Positions 28,860-36,420 of a stretch of 64,000 nucleotides of DNA are shown here, piece after piece (within the stretch, counting starts at the first letter, position 1; each line of letters opens with the position of its first letter). The position numbers were made by a program, and so were the translations under genes. Below the pieces are notes generated by a model that worked only from the letters and a program-made list of their open reading frames with translations, was not told the DNA's origin and did no database searches. The stretch lies in the NCBI GenBank assembly GCA_019116025.1, contig DXCM01000031.1, positions 46,361 through 110,360 on the forward strand. Direction: 5' to 3'. Source of the DNA: Candidatus Companilactobacillus pullicola. Its GTDB lineage: Bacteria > Bacillota > Bacilli > Lactobacillales > Lactobacillaceae.

Positions 28860-28893
28860 AAAAATCGTTTGGATTAATTTCCAAACGATTTTT
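28860..28893. terminator. Bidirectional terminator
   Basis: AAAAATCGTTTGG / CCAAACGATTTTT perfect stem between the convergent genes ending at 28859 and 28893. Confidence 0.9.
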
Positions 28894-29903
28894 TAGTTAT
28901 CGTATAATTCAACTGCCTTTTTCAAGCGTTCCTTAACTTCTCGAACTAATGATTCAGGCTCTAGAACCTTTAATCCATCTCCCTGACTAAAAATCCATAA
29001 CAACGCACCTTCTGAAAAGATTTCACCTTTAATAATTACGCTACCATCATCTTTGGTTTCAACAATTCTTGATCCTGGCAACTTATCCAAAGCCGTTTGA
29101 GGATAATTCCAATATTGAAATTTATAGTGTACGTCATTGCCCATTCTTAGTAGATAAGTCTTTTTAAGTTCTTCGCCTTCATCGACTTTTTTATTAAATG
29201 GTATGTTGTAAGATTTACGTTTTTCCATAATCGGAAAATCAAATCTATCGATTCTAAAGACACGTGGATTGCTCTTATCGTCTTCATCCTCTAGCAAATA
29301 AACCATCACATAATAAAATGAAGTATCAAAATACAGATTGATTGGTACACCTATAAAGGTTTTATCGGGATCACTGTCTTTTCTACTACTATTATATGTG
29401 AATTCAATCGTCTTATGTTTGAGAATCCAGTTAGCAAATTTATCAATTCGTTCTATTAAGTTATCCTCTGTTTTAACGGGATAATACTTACCTAAAGTCG
29501 TTGCTAACAACGTCTTCACACTTGAACGTTCTTTATAAGAAACTAAGTCAAGAATTCCTTCTTCAACATCCTCTAGCTCATCTTTACTGAAAGTTCGTGT
29601 CCCAATAATCATTTTCAAGACCATCAGTGCCTCGGCCGATGTGACCACGCCTTTATTTTCAACTCGATAAACTTGTTCTTTCGGATCGTAAACAATTTTT
29701 CGATCAGGCATATATCTATCTAATAAAAATCTCATATATTTCAAATCTAGTTGAATGGCTTTCTTCTTTACCCCATAATGTTCCATCGCTTCATCGATAT
29801 TAAAGGTTTCGCCAGAAAGCAACTGAAGAAGTAATTCTACAATTCGATAACGGCTTCCGTATTCCTTAATACGCTTTTCTTCTTCTGTTAACTCATCGTC
29901 CAT
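28893..29903 (-). CDS. WYL-domain transcriptional regulator, copy 1
   Basis: 336 residues. An N-terminal helix-turn-helix (about 18-75, YRIVELLLQLLSGETFNID) precedes a WYL domain (about 165-250, with KTIEFTY and SFYYVMVYLLEDED) and a WCX-like C-terminal extension (about 265-335, LWIFSQGDGLKVLEPESLV). WYL proteins are usually ligand- or nucleic-acid-sensing regulators. ATG at 29903 is preferred since GGAGG lies nine bases upstream. It is arranged head to tail 23 bases after a second WYL gene, so the two are one operon. The targets are unknown. Confidence 0.8.
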   Translation of the reverse strand: MDDELTEEEKRIKEYGSRYRIVELLLQLLSGETFNIDEAMEHYGVKKKAIQLDLKYMRFLLDRYMPDRKIVYDPKEQVYRVENKGVVTSAEALMVLKMIIGTRTFSKDELEDVEEGILDLVSYKERSSVKTLLATTLGKYYPVKTEDNLIERIDKFANWILKHKTIEFTYNSSRKDSDPDKTFIGVPINLYFDTSFYYVMVYLLEDEDDKSNPRVFRIDRFDFPIMEKRKSYNIPFNKKVDEGEELKKTYLLRMGNDVHYKFQYWNYPQTALDKLPGSRIVETKDDGSVIIKGEIFSEGALLWIFSQGDGLKVLEPESLVREVKERLKKAVELYDN

Positions 29904-29926
29904 TGAAAATATCCTCCAAAATATAT

Positions 29927-30829
29927 TTATTTTTCTATCTTCACCTGTTTGCCGTGATCCAATACCCAAACTAAATCCTTAGCATAAATTATATTCCCCT
30001 CAATAATAACTCCATTTTCTTTATGTTCCGAAATATGAAAATCGGGCAATCTGTTTAAAGCGTCTTGCGGATCTCCAAGGTACAAGAAACGATAGTGTAT
30101 TTCTTCACCGCTATTAGAAACATAGTTTTTATTGCTAATCTGACTTCTATCCTCTAGCTTCTCTCGGGGTACTTTTATCTCGTTATTTAATACTTTGATA
30201 TTTTTGAATTGATCTATTTGATAAACAACGTTCTTACTCAGTCCGCTCTCCACATACGTCAATATATAATAATGATCTCTTTTGGAAAATATCGATATTG
30301 GCACACCCTTCAATACCTGCGTTTGACCATTGTATGTAAATTGAACAGTTTTTCGATTAATTATTGCATCTATAAATTGATGAATCAGTTTTAAGACATC
30401 CTTATTACGCTTTGCTGAGCCATTAGACTCATAAGAACTAGCCAGTAGAGTGCCTACAGCCTTTCTTTCATCAGTTGCTACTAACGATATTATATTCTTT
30501 TGTATTTTATTAATTAACTTATTATCTGCCTTTAACTCACTACCTAATAACGGCAAAAGTGTGATTATTGCTTCTGTACAAGATAATTTTCCATGATCAA
30601 ACATACTATAATTGTTTTGCTTCTCGTTATATTTGATCTGTAATTGATAATTCCCTACTTCTTTATCTATTAACGTATGCTTAATTGTACTCAAATCGCG
30701 TAAAATTGTGCGCCTAGAGACACCATATCTTTCAGCGTCATTGTTGATATCAATTTTTTCTCCGAGCATCATTCTCCCCATGATAGTTAACACTCGTTCT
30801 TGACTATTTTTATCCTTGCTATTAGTCAA
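29927..30829 (-). CDS. WYL-domain transcriptional regulator, copy 2
   Basis: 300 residues. DeoR-type helix-turn-helix near residues 15-55 (GVSRRTILRDLSTIK), a WYL domain (about 155-230, KTVQFTYNGQTQVLKG, DHYYILTYVE), and a C-terminal extension ending WVLDHGKQVKIEK. The latter parallels LWIFSQGDGLKVLEPE in copy 1. The start is TTG at 30829 with GAGGGGG seven bases before it; the longer ATG frame lacks a ribosome site. The two proteins are clearly related but divergent, and could form a heteromeric regulator. Confidence 0.78.
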   Translation of the reverse strand: MTNSKDKNSQERVLTIMGRMMLGEKIDINNDAERYGVSRRTILRDLSTIKHTLIDKEVGNYQLQIKYNEKQNNYSMFDHGKLSCTEAIITLLPLLGSELKADNKLINKIQKNIISLVATDERKAVGTLLASSYESNGSAKRNKDVLKLIHQFIDAIINRKTVQFTYNGQTQVLKGVPISIFSKRDHYYILTYVESGLSKNVVYQIDQFKNIKVLNNEIKVPREKLEDRSQISNKNYVSNSGEEIHYRFLYLGDPQDALNRLPDFHISEHKENGVIIEGNIIYAKDLVWVLDHGKQVKIEK

Positions 30830-30923
30830 CAGTCGGCCCCCTCTCCTAACCTTCATAACAATTCAAAGTTTAGCATTGAGGGTCGCCACATTATGACATT
30901 TGAGAGGTACCGCAAAAAACATT

Positions 30924-31730
30924 TTATTTATTTTTTAATTGATATTCCAAAAATATAAAATCTGATCCACCACGATTTGTTAAAACGCTGTTATCATTCA
31001 TTTGCCATAAATCAGTATTAATCTTCAAATTTCCTTTTTGACAGAAATCTTCCAGCTTTTCTAATCCCTGACAGACTTCGTCAGTACCATTGCCAACTTT
31101 AACAACTGCATATTCGCCGGCTGGTTTTTCAATCATTGGCATAGCCTTACCACTATTATTAGTAGAGCATTCTTTGATAACTCGAAAAGAAGCATCTGGA
31201 TAGTCCTTAGCATTTGCATCAGGTAAATCAGTTAAAAAGCCTGATTGATTACCATCCATTAAAGCAAGAGCATCTAGTTCCTTGTAAAATGAGCCAAACA
31301 ATTCCGCAATCTCTTCATCTGTACAGGAAACTGATTTTTGCGAGCACCAAAATGAAATCTTAGGACGTTTAACAATTACTGGTTGATAAGGTTGAATCAA
31401 AAGTTGTTCGCCCTCGCCAACTTTTTTAGAAACTACTGATTGGATTTTAGACAATTCTGTAATTTTCCCATCTATTGTTTTCTGAATATTTAATAATTCA
31501 TCCATGACTTCAGTACTTGAATTATTTTGCAATCCTTTAATTTTTTCCAACGGTAGGCCTAGATTCTTCATGCCTAAAATAAATAATAGATCGTACAGTT
31601 GATCATAATCATAATAACGATAGCCATTATCACTGCGTTCTTTAGGATGAAATACATCTGCTTCATCATAAAATATCAAAGTTCTTCTTGTTGTATTTGC
31701 CAATTGTGCCATTTCACTAATTTTTAACAT
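30924..31730 (-). CDS. MerR-family regulator with GyrI-like effector-binding domain
   Basis: 268 residues. The MerR winged helix (1-70: MLKISEMAQLANTTRRTLIF, then YDEADVFHPKERSDNGYRYY) is followed by a coiled coil (about 75-110) and a C-terminal GyrI/BmrR-like domain (about 115-265, IEKPAGEYAVVKVGNGTDEV). This is the architecture of multidrug-sensing MerR proteins. It lies downstream of an oxidoreductase gene whose promoter carries a near-perfect MerR dyad with a 19-base spacer, so that gene is its most likely target. A terminator lies between the two genes. Confidence 0.85.
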   Translation of the reverse strand: MLKISEMAQLANTTRRTLIFYDEADVFHPKERSDNGYRYYDYDQLYDLLFILGMKNLGLPLEKIKGLQNNSSTEVMDELLNIQKTIDGKITELSKIQSVVSKKVGEGEQLLIQPYQPVIVKRPKISFWCSQKSVSCTDEEIAELFGSFYKELDALALMDGNQSGFLTDLPDANAKDYPDASFRVIKECSTNNSGKAMPMIEKPAGEYAVVKVGNGTDEVCQGLEKLEDFCQKGNLKINTDLWQMNDNSVLTNRGGSDFIFLEYQLKNK

Positions 31731-31771
31731 TTCGTTTTCCTCATATTACTAAAATTATATGCTAAATTAGC

Positions 31772-31799
31772 AAAAAAAATACACCTCTCACGAGATGTA
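31772..31799 (-). terminator. Terminator after the oxidoreductase gene
   Basis: TACATCTC / GAGGTGTA hairpin with a GTGA loop followed on the minus strand by TTTTTTTT. Confidence 0.8.
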
Positions 31800-31809
31800 T
31801 AAATTCTTT

Positions 31810-32760
31810 TTAGTCTGTTGTAACAATAACTTGTCCCATTGGACGATCATGTTTCATTACATATTCTTGTGCTGCTTGAATGTCATCAAGTTTAAAGACC
31901 TTAGAAACGGGAATTGTTAAGTGATTGTCATTGATCAACCTGAACATATCAGCTACTAATTCATTACTAATATCAACACCATCAAAGGCTGTAATGTATT
32001 TGCCACCAATATTTTCAAATGGATCGAAGTTCTTCCATAACCATTCACCAGCTAACAAACCAACGACTGTGTAAATACCGCCACGGTTAACATGAGCTAA
32101 TGAATCACTGACAACGGGAGCACCAACCATATCTAGTAAACCATCATAAGCTTTTTCAGTTTCTAGTTTACCATCTTGATCGATCACAACATCGGTTGCA
32201 CCCATATCTAGTAACATTTGGCGACGCTCTTCACGTCTAGTTGTTGCAGTAACTTTGATACCCATTGCGTTAGCCAAAACCATTGCAGCCATACCAACAC
32301 CAGTTGTACCACCACGAACTAATAGTGTTTGACCAGCTTGTAATTTAGTTGTCTTCAAAGCACCAAAAGCTGTATAGAATGTTTCAGGGTAAATTGCGAA
32401 ATCAGCCCATGAACCATCGAATTCAACTGGACGAACGATGTCGTCAGGTACTAAAGCGTATTGTTGTTCACTACCATCAAATTCACGACCAAAGCCACCA
32501 TTGATGATAACGATTTTTTGACCCTTCTTTAAATCACTGTTCTTTGAAGGTTCGAAAACTTCACCAACAGCTTCAACTCCAATAACTCTTGGGAACTTAA
32601 CTGAAGGAGAACCACCCTCACGAGTTAAAACTTCATAACGGTGAACGGAAAAGGCACGAATGTGAATTACAGTCTCCTTTTCAGTTGCCTTAGGAATAGG
32701 ACGTTTTTCAATCTTCAAAACTTCTGGGCCACCGGCCTTACGAATAACTACTGCTTTCAT
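31810..32760 (-). CDS. Zinc-free medium-chain dehydrogenase (quinone oxidoreductase-like)
   Basis: 316 residues. The N-terminal GroES-like domain starts MKAVVIRKAGGPEVLKI, the family's usual opening, and GVEAVGEV follows. The nucleotide-binding motif GGTTGVGMAAM (about 160-170) and the RR of ATTRREERRQ indicate NADPH preference. The catalytic-zinc Cys/His set is absent, so it belongs to the NADPH:quinone reductase/zeta-crystallin branch. It probably reduces quinones or alpha,beta-unsaturated carbonyls. The GAGGAG ribosome site precedes ATG. The promoter shows MerR-type control. Confidence 0.87.
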   Translation of the reverse strand: MKAVVIRKAGGPEVLKIEKRPIPKATEKETVIHIRAFSVHRYEVLTREGGSPSVKFPRVIGVEAVGEVFEPSKNSDLKKGQKIVIINGGFGREFDGSEQQYALVPDDIVRPVEFDGSWADFAIYPETFYTAFGALKTTKLQAGQTLLVRGGTTGVGMAAMVLANAMGIKVTATTRREERRQMLLDMGATDVVIDQDGKLETEKAYDGLLDMVGAPVVSDSLAHVNRGGIYTVVGLLAGEWLWKNFDPFENIGGKYITAFDGVDISNELVADMFRLINDNHLTIPVSKVFKLDDIQAAQEYVMKHDRPMGQVIVTTD

Positions 32761-32810
32761 ATTTAATATCTCCTCGTGTACTTAATGTATTTATCTCTCA
32801 ACAATTAAAT

Positions 32811-32841
32811 ACTTTAAACTGTCACGTTGCGTTACAGTCAA
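32811..32841 (-). promoter_or_regulatory. MerR-type promoter/operator of the oxidoreductase gene
   Basis: Minus strand -35 TTGACT (32841-32836) and -10 TAAAGT (32816-32811) with a 19-base spacer. A dyad at 32818-32838 has outer arms ACTGT/ACAGT and inner arms ACG/CGT, exactly symmetric. The geometry is that of MerR-activated promoters. Confidence 0.82.
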
Positions 32842-32988
32842 GGGATAGTTTCAAAGTTTTTTTGAAAGCAAAATATTCACTTTATAAATATAACAACCTT
32901 ATTATTACGAAATGTACCAATTGTGTTCCTTTTATGTTCACCCAACATTAATCATAATAATCAATATAAACAACGAAAGGAAACACAT

Positions 32989-33672
32989 ATGAAATTAAAC
33001 GAACAATTAAAATACGAACGGATCCATCTCGGACTCTCAATTCAAGGGTTACAAAAGCTAATAGAACAAAAAACTAATCATCATTATACAAAATCAACAA
33101 TTAATTCTTGGGAAATAAAAAATCATGAAATATCATCCAAAGCACTAATTGATGTCAGCAACTTTTATGGTATAAGTATTGATGATCTCTACAACCCAGA
33201 CGTAGATCCAAAAATTGATCTGAACGAAGAATTTGAAAAATTTGGATATCAAATATCACAACTTTGTGGAATTCATGACATAACTGGTTTTCTTCAAAGA
33301 TATACAATTTTTAACAAAATAAATTGGATTGCAACTCCCAAATACGATTTTATATTTAGAATCTATTACGACTATCTCCTAAATGTAGATCATGGTAATC
33401 CCTTTACCTTAGATTCTATCTACCAAAGTTCTAGAATATGGATGAAGCAAACTGAATATAATTCTAAAGGTGAGTCGGAGGAAGATAGAATTATTAAAAA
33501 CTTATATACTGATTCGTCAGGTCATTTAAGTATAAAAGATAAACGCGATCCAATAAAAATAACACACATTTTAGAAAATAAAGAATACATACTCGAAGAC
33601 CTAGCAATGTTTATAGAGAATAGTAATTTGAAAGGAATGGAAATTTCAAAATGGGATTATCTAGAAAATTAA
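32989..33672 (+). CDS. XRE-family helix-turn-helix protein with C-terminal helical domain
   Basis: 227 residues from ATG at 32989 (AAAGGA eight bases upstream). The XRE-type HTH at 1-65 (LNEQLKYERIHLGLSIQGLQ, NSWEIKNHEI, DVSNFYGISIDDLY) is followed by about 150 residues that look mostly helical, with no recognised domain. It overlaps the next HTH gene by 22 bases, so the two are translated together. The region is visibly AT-rich (33241-33300 is 18/60 G+C by count), which together with the unfamiliar C-terminal domain suggests acquisition by transfer. The role could be a repressor or part of a two-protein switch; targets are unknown. Confidence 0.7.
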   Translation: MKLNEQLKYERIHLGLSIQGLQKLIEQKTNHHYTKSTINSWEIKNHEISSKALIDVSNFYGISIDDLYNPDVDPKIDLNEEFEKFGYQISQLCGIHDITGFLQRYTIFNKINWIATPKYDFIFRIYYDYLLNVDHGNPFTLDSIYQSSRIWMKQTEYNSKGESEEDRIIKNLYTDSSGHLSIKDKRDPIKITHILENKEYILEDLAMFIENSNLKGMEISKWDYLEN

Positions 33673-34363
33673 GGAAAAACAGAAAATTTTATAAATTAAC
33701 ACAAGCTCAACTTGCGGAAGAGATACAAGTTTCCACGGAATCTATTAGAAGATGGGAATCTGGAAAAAATCTGCCATCGCCCAAACATTGTTATTTGCTT
33801 TCCCAATTTTTTAACAAAAGTATGGATTACTTTCTTAAAGAAAATACCATGACTAATGAGGAGAAGGAACTTTATAGAATCTTAGGCAGAGAAATTATCA
33901 AACTATCAAATTGCAATACTCCGTTGGAATTCTGGAATAATTACAATATCTGTGAGAAAGAATCTACACTATTGCTTCCAAAAAATCATCAGAAGATTTT
34001 TTAAAATTAATATCGCAATATTCTATTACTAAAGATATTAACGATTCACAAAACTTAAAACTAAGTAAAACTGCAAAACTATTCTTCCTAAGATGGTACG
34101 AGTTCAACAGAACCAATCAAGAACTTACAAAAACAACAAAATTTGAATTACTATGTTCTTTAGAAAAAATCTTTATGACCCTTCCAGCAAAAAAAATCCC
34201 ATTAATCCCAACAAATCCTGCATTTCTTTTAAGAAACTTAATGATATATAGTATATTGCAATCTGAGGAATCATCCCCAAAATTTTTAAAAGATTATAAT
34301 AAAGACATTCTAAAAAATGAAGAATTATTTTATCCTATTCAGTACTACAAAATTGCCAAATAG
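33651..34363 (+). pseudogene. Second XRE-HTH gene, frameshifted at an A6 tract
   Basis: From ATG at 33651 a clear XRE HTH is read (LTQAQLAEEIQVSTESIRRW, ESGKNLPSP), then the frame stops at 34002-34004. One extra A in the A6 run at 33980-33985 would make the frame continue without a break (LPKKSSEDFLKLISQYS...) to 34363, giving a 237-residue protein. That is the same size and layout as the 227-residue HTH protein just upstream. The downstream piece has no start of its own other than an internal ATG. So this is either a frameshift mutation, a sequencing slip in a homopolymer, or phase variation or transcriptional slippage at the A-tract. Confidence 0.75.
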
Positions 34364-34410
34364 CGCAGATAATCTTTACTAAAGTGCTATTCTTTAATTG
34401 TAATTCGGAC

Positions 34411-34433
34411 AAAAAAAGCCGAGCTAAGCTCGA
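34411..34433 (-). terminator. Terminator of the glycosyltransferase gene
   Basis: CGAGCTTAGCTCG stem immediately after the TAG stop, followed on the minus strand by GCTTTTTTTG. Confidence 0.75.
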
Positions 34434-35198
34434 CTACTGCATTTGATCTTTTTCTTTTCGAGTGCTGTCTCGAATTGTTTTATAAACTTTCATTCTAGCG
34501 ACTCCAACGTCACGCACATTTTCTACGGCAAAACGTTTGGTAATGCTGTCTTTCCTAGAAATATAATGGTACAAAGGAAGATTGTCTAAATAAAATTGAC
34601 GCGCAACAGTCGCATATTCAACGTTAAAAACCTGATCTTCCATTAAATCTAAATCAGTTTGAAATCTTAAATTGTTATCAGCAATAATCGAACGGACATA
34701 GGCTTTGTTCCAGGTATAACCCATCACTGTGCCAGTCATTTTGATTATTTGTTTAACAGCTTCATCACGCCCTACAATTGAGGTTTGACGATTCGATACT
34801 TTATTTTTTACTTTGCCATTTTCGCCTTCATTAAAGAATCCGCAGGTAACCATATCTACATCGTAATCTTCAAATTTGGAAAGAAAGTGTTCGACGTAAT
34901 CAGGTTCGACCCAATCATCTCCATCAATGAAAGTTACTAAGTTACCGTCGGCATTGGCTAATCCAGTATTGCGGGCAGCCGAAACACCTGCATTTTGTTC
35001 GTGGCAAACAACAGAGATCCAATCATACTTTTTTTCATAGGAGCGAATTATCTTCTGAGTTTGATCTGAGGAGCAATCGTCCACAATGATTAAATCAAAA
35101 TTACGATTAGTCTGAGCGATTACCGATTCAATCGAGCTAGAAATATAGCTAGCTACGTTATAAGCCGTCATAATAATTGAAAGTTTATTTTTCACCAT
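34434..35198 (-). CDS. Family 2 glycosyltransferase
   Basis: 254 residues with GT-A features: LSIIMTAYNVASYI at the N-terminus, LIIVDDCSSDQT for nucleotide binding, GVSAARNTGLANADG, and the DxD in FIDGDDWVEPDY. MEDQVFNVEYA later corresponds to the catalytic-base region of EpsJ/WcaA-like enzymes. It transfers a sugar from a nucleotide donor, probably to a cell-wall or exopolysaccharide acceptor. At 254 residues it is shorter than most relatives (300 or more), ending soon after the catalytic domain, so a C-terminal truncation is possible. It stands alone, divergent from the tyrosine phosphatase gene. Confidence 0.85.
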   Translation of the reverse strand: MVKNKLSIIMTAYNVASYISSSIESVIAQTNRNFDLIIVDDCSSDQTQKIIRSYEKKYDWISVVCHEQNAGVSAARNTGLANADGNLVTFIDGDDWVEPDYVEHFLSKFEDYDVDMVTCGFFNEGENGKVKNKVSNRQTSIVGRDEAVKQIIKMTGTVMGYTWNKAYVRSIIADNNLRFQTDLDLMEDQVFNVEYATVARQFYLDNLPLYHYISRKDSITKRFAVENVRDVGVARMKVYKTIRDSTRKEKDQMQ

Positions 35199-35264
35199 AA
35201 GTCACCTTAATATTATTTTACTTCTAATGACCCAAAATACGCAACAAGACAGGGGAGGATAAAA

Positions 35265-36017
35265 ATGAAACGTATCTTAAATCTTGAAGGTGCCATAAAT
35301 CTACGTGAACTTGGTGGATATCCCACTAAGGATGGTACGACAATTAAATATAATAAGCTTCTTCGTTCAGGGGATATAAGTAATCTAACAACTAATTCTT
35401 TAAACTACCTTAAAAACTATGGTTTAAAATATGTTGTCGATTTTCGTTCTGAACGCGAACAACAAGCATGGTCAGACATCCCTTCCAGTTTTTACCGCAT
35501 CTATTCTGATCCCGTCTACCCCTTAACCGGTAACGGCGATAAACTAGCTGGAGCTATCAACCGTGGCGATTATTCCTATTTAGGTTTAATTTATCAAAGC
35601 GTTGTTCTGGACAAACACGGACAACAAGCCTATAAATTCCTATTCGACCGTCTTTTAGAAAATAATAAAGAACATCAATCCCTACTCTTCCACTGTGCTG
35701 CTGGAAAAGACAGAACCGGTATCGGTGCCCTCTTGATTCTAAAAGCTTTAGGCGTTGATGACGAAACAATTACCAGAGACTACCTATTAACTAACTTAAT
35801 GTATCAAGACAGTGACGAAATTGAAGCCACTTTAAACGATGCCAATGGTGATCAAGATATCAACAAAATGAACATGACCAAAGGTGATTTGGAAAGTATC
35901 ACTTCCATTTTTGAGGCCATTGAACATTACTACGGCAGCTTCGAGAACTACCTAGATAAAGCCTTAGGAATTGATCAAGCTAAATTAGAAGAACTCAAAC
36001 GAATTTATACTGAGTAA
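35265..36017 (+). CDS. Tyrosine-protein phosphatase (Y_phosphatase3 family)
   Basis: 250 residues. The P-loop is HCAAGKDRTG with nucleophile Cys144 and Arg150. The conserved N-terminal NLRELGGYPT and LLRSGDISNLT segments and VVDFRSEREQ match the Y_phosphatase3 group (PF13350) that includes LipA and related dual-specificity enzymes able to act on phosphotyrosine or phosphoinositides. It is cytosolic, with no signal peptide. GGGGAGGA lies seven bases upstream of ATG. In lactic acid bacteria such enzymes are linked loosely to capsule control, and the neighbouring GT2 gene fits that idea, but no functional link is shown. Confidence 0.88.
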   Translation: MKRILNLEGAINLRELGGYPTKDGTTIKYNKLLRSGDISNLTTNSLNYLKNYGLKYVVDFRSEREQQAWSDIPSSFYRIYSDPVYPLTGNGDKLAGAINRGDYSYLGLIYQSVVLDKHGQQAYKFLFDRLLENNKEHQSLLFHCAAGKDRTGIGALLILKALGVDDETITRDYLLTNLMYQDSDEIEATLNDANGDQDINKMNMTKGDLESITSIFEAIEHYYGSFENYLDKALGIDQAKLEELKRIYTE

Positions 36018-36051
36018 AAATAAATCTAATATCTTTTTATATCAAACTAAG

Positions 36052-36082
36052 TTGGCGAGAAGTAAACAAATTTCGTTATAAT
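36052..36082 (+). promoter_or_regulatory. Promoter of the 36.09 kb RNA
   Basis: TTGGCG, 19 bases, TATAAT, then a purine seven bases downstream at the start of the GGGAAG hairpin arm. The spacer is slightly long. Confidence 0.55.
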
Positions 36083-36088
36083 ATTTGT

Positions 36089-36223
36089 GGGAAGACGTAA
36101 CCTCACTGATTTATCTGACTACAAATCCTACAGACTTCCCGTGCATGATCTATCTTTATTTGACTGAATAACAAAACCAAAACATCGTTTCCCTCATACA
36201 TAAAAATGTATGAGGTTTTTTTT
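36089..36223 (+). ncRNA. Putative small RNA or leader RNA of about 135 nt
   Basis: A promoter (36052-36082) is followed by a non-coding stretch ending in a perfect intrinsic terminator (CCTCATACAT / ATGTATGAGG, then T8, 36192-36223). The 5' end GGGAAGACG (36089-36097) can pair either with CTTCCC at 36135-36140 or with CGTTTCCC at 36186-36193. The second partner overlaps the terminator arm by two bases. This could be a stand-alone small RNA or a regulated leader of the PTS operon starting 198 bases further on. I do not recognise it as SRP RNA, tmRNA, RNase P, T-box or a known riboswitch. Confidence 0.5.
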
Positions 36224-36317
36224 AGTCCCTCTCAGTGGCTTCACCACCTAGAGGGACTTATGCATGTGTTCGAAGAACACATACGCTCCTTTTTTGACTT
36301 TGTCACTTAGAGGGACT
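36224..36317. repeat. Palindromic element of 94 bp with AGTCCCTCT ends
   Basis: Outer arms AGTCCCTCTCAGTG (36224-36237) and CACTTAGAGGGACT (36304-36317) pair with one mismatch. An internal AGAGGGACT (36254-36262) offers an alternative partner (GTGG/CCAC also pairs), and an inner hairpin TGTGTTC gaa GAACACA lies at about 36269-36285. The 3' flank repeats GGACTAAAGA twice and ends with a hairpin AATGTCC / GGACATT (36341-36362). It has the look of a miniature palindromic mobile element or a multi-site operator. Confidence 0.6.
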
Positions 36318-36420
36318 AAAGAAGGACTAAAGAGGGACCAAATGTCCGTTCCAATGGACATTCTATTATAAGATAATTAGACTTATCGTCATATACTTAT
36401 AGTTAAGAAGGAGGGCTACC

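Noticed and set aside
34175..34363. Separate 62-codon gene
   Set aside because: It is the continuation of the frameshifted HTH gene at 33651, in the frame restored by one added A.
36089..36223. 6S RNA or SRP RNA
   Set aside because: The length is too short for 6S RNA, and the conserved SRP apical loop is absent.
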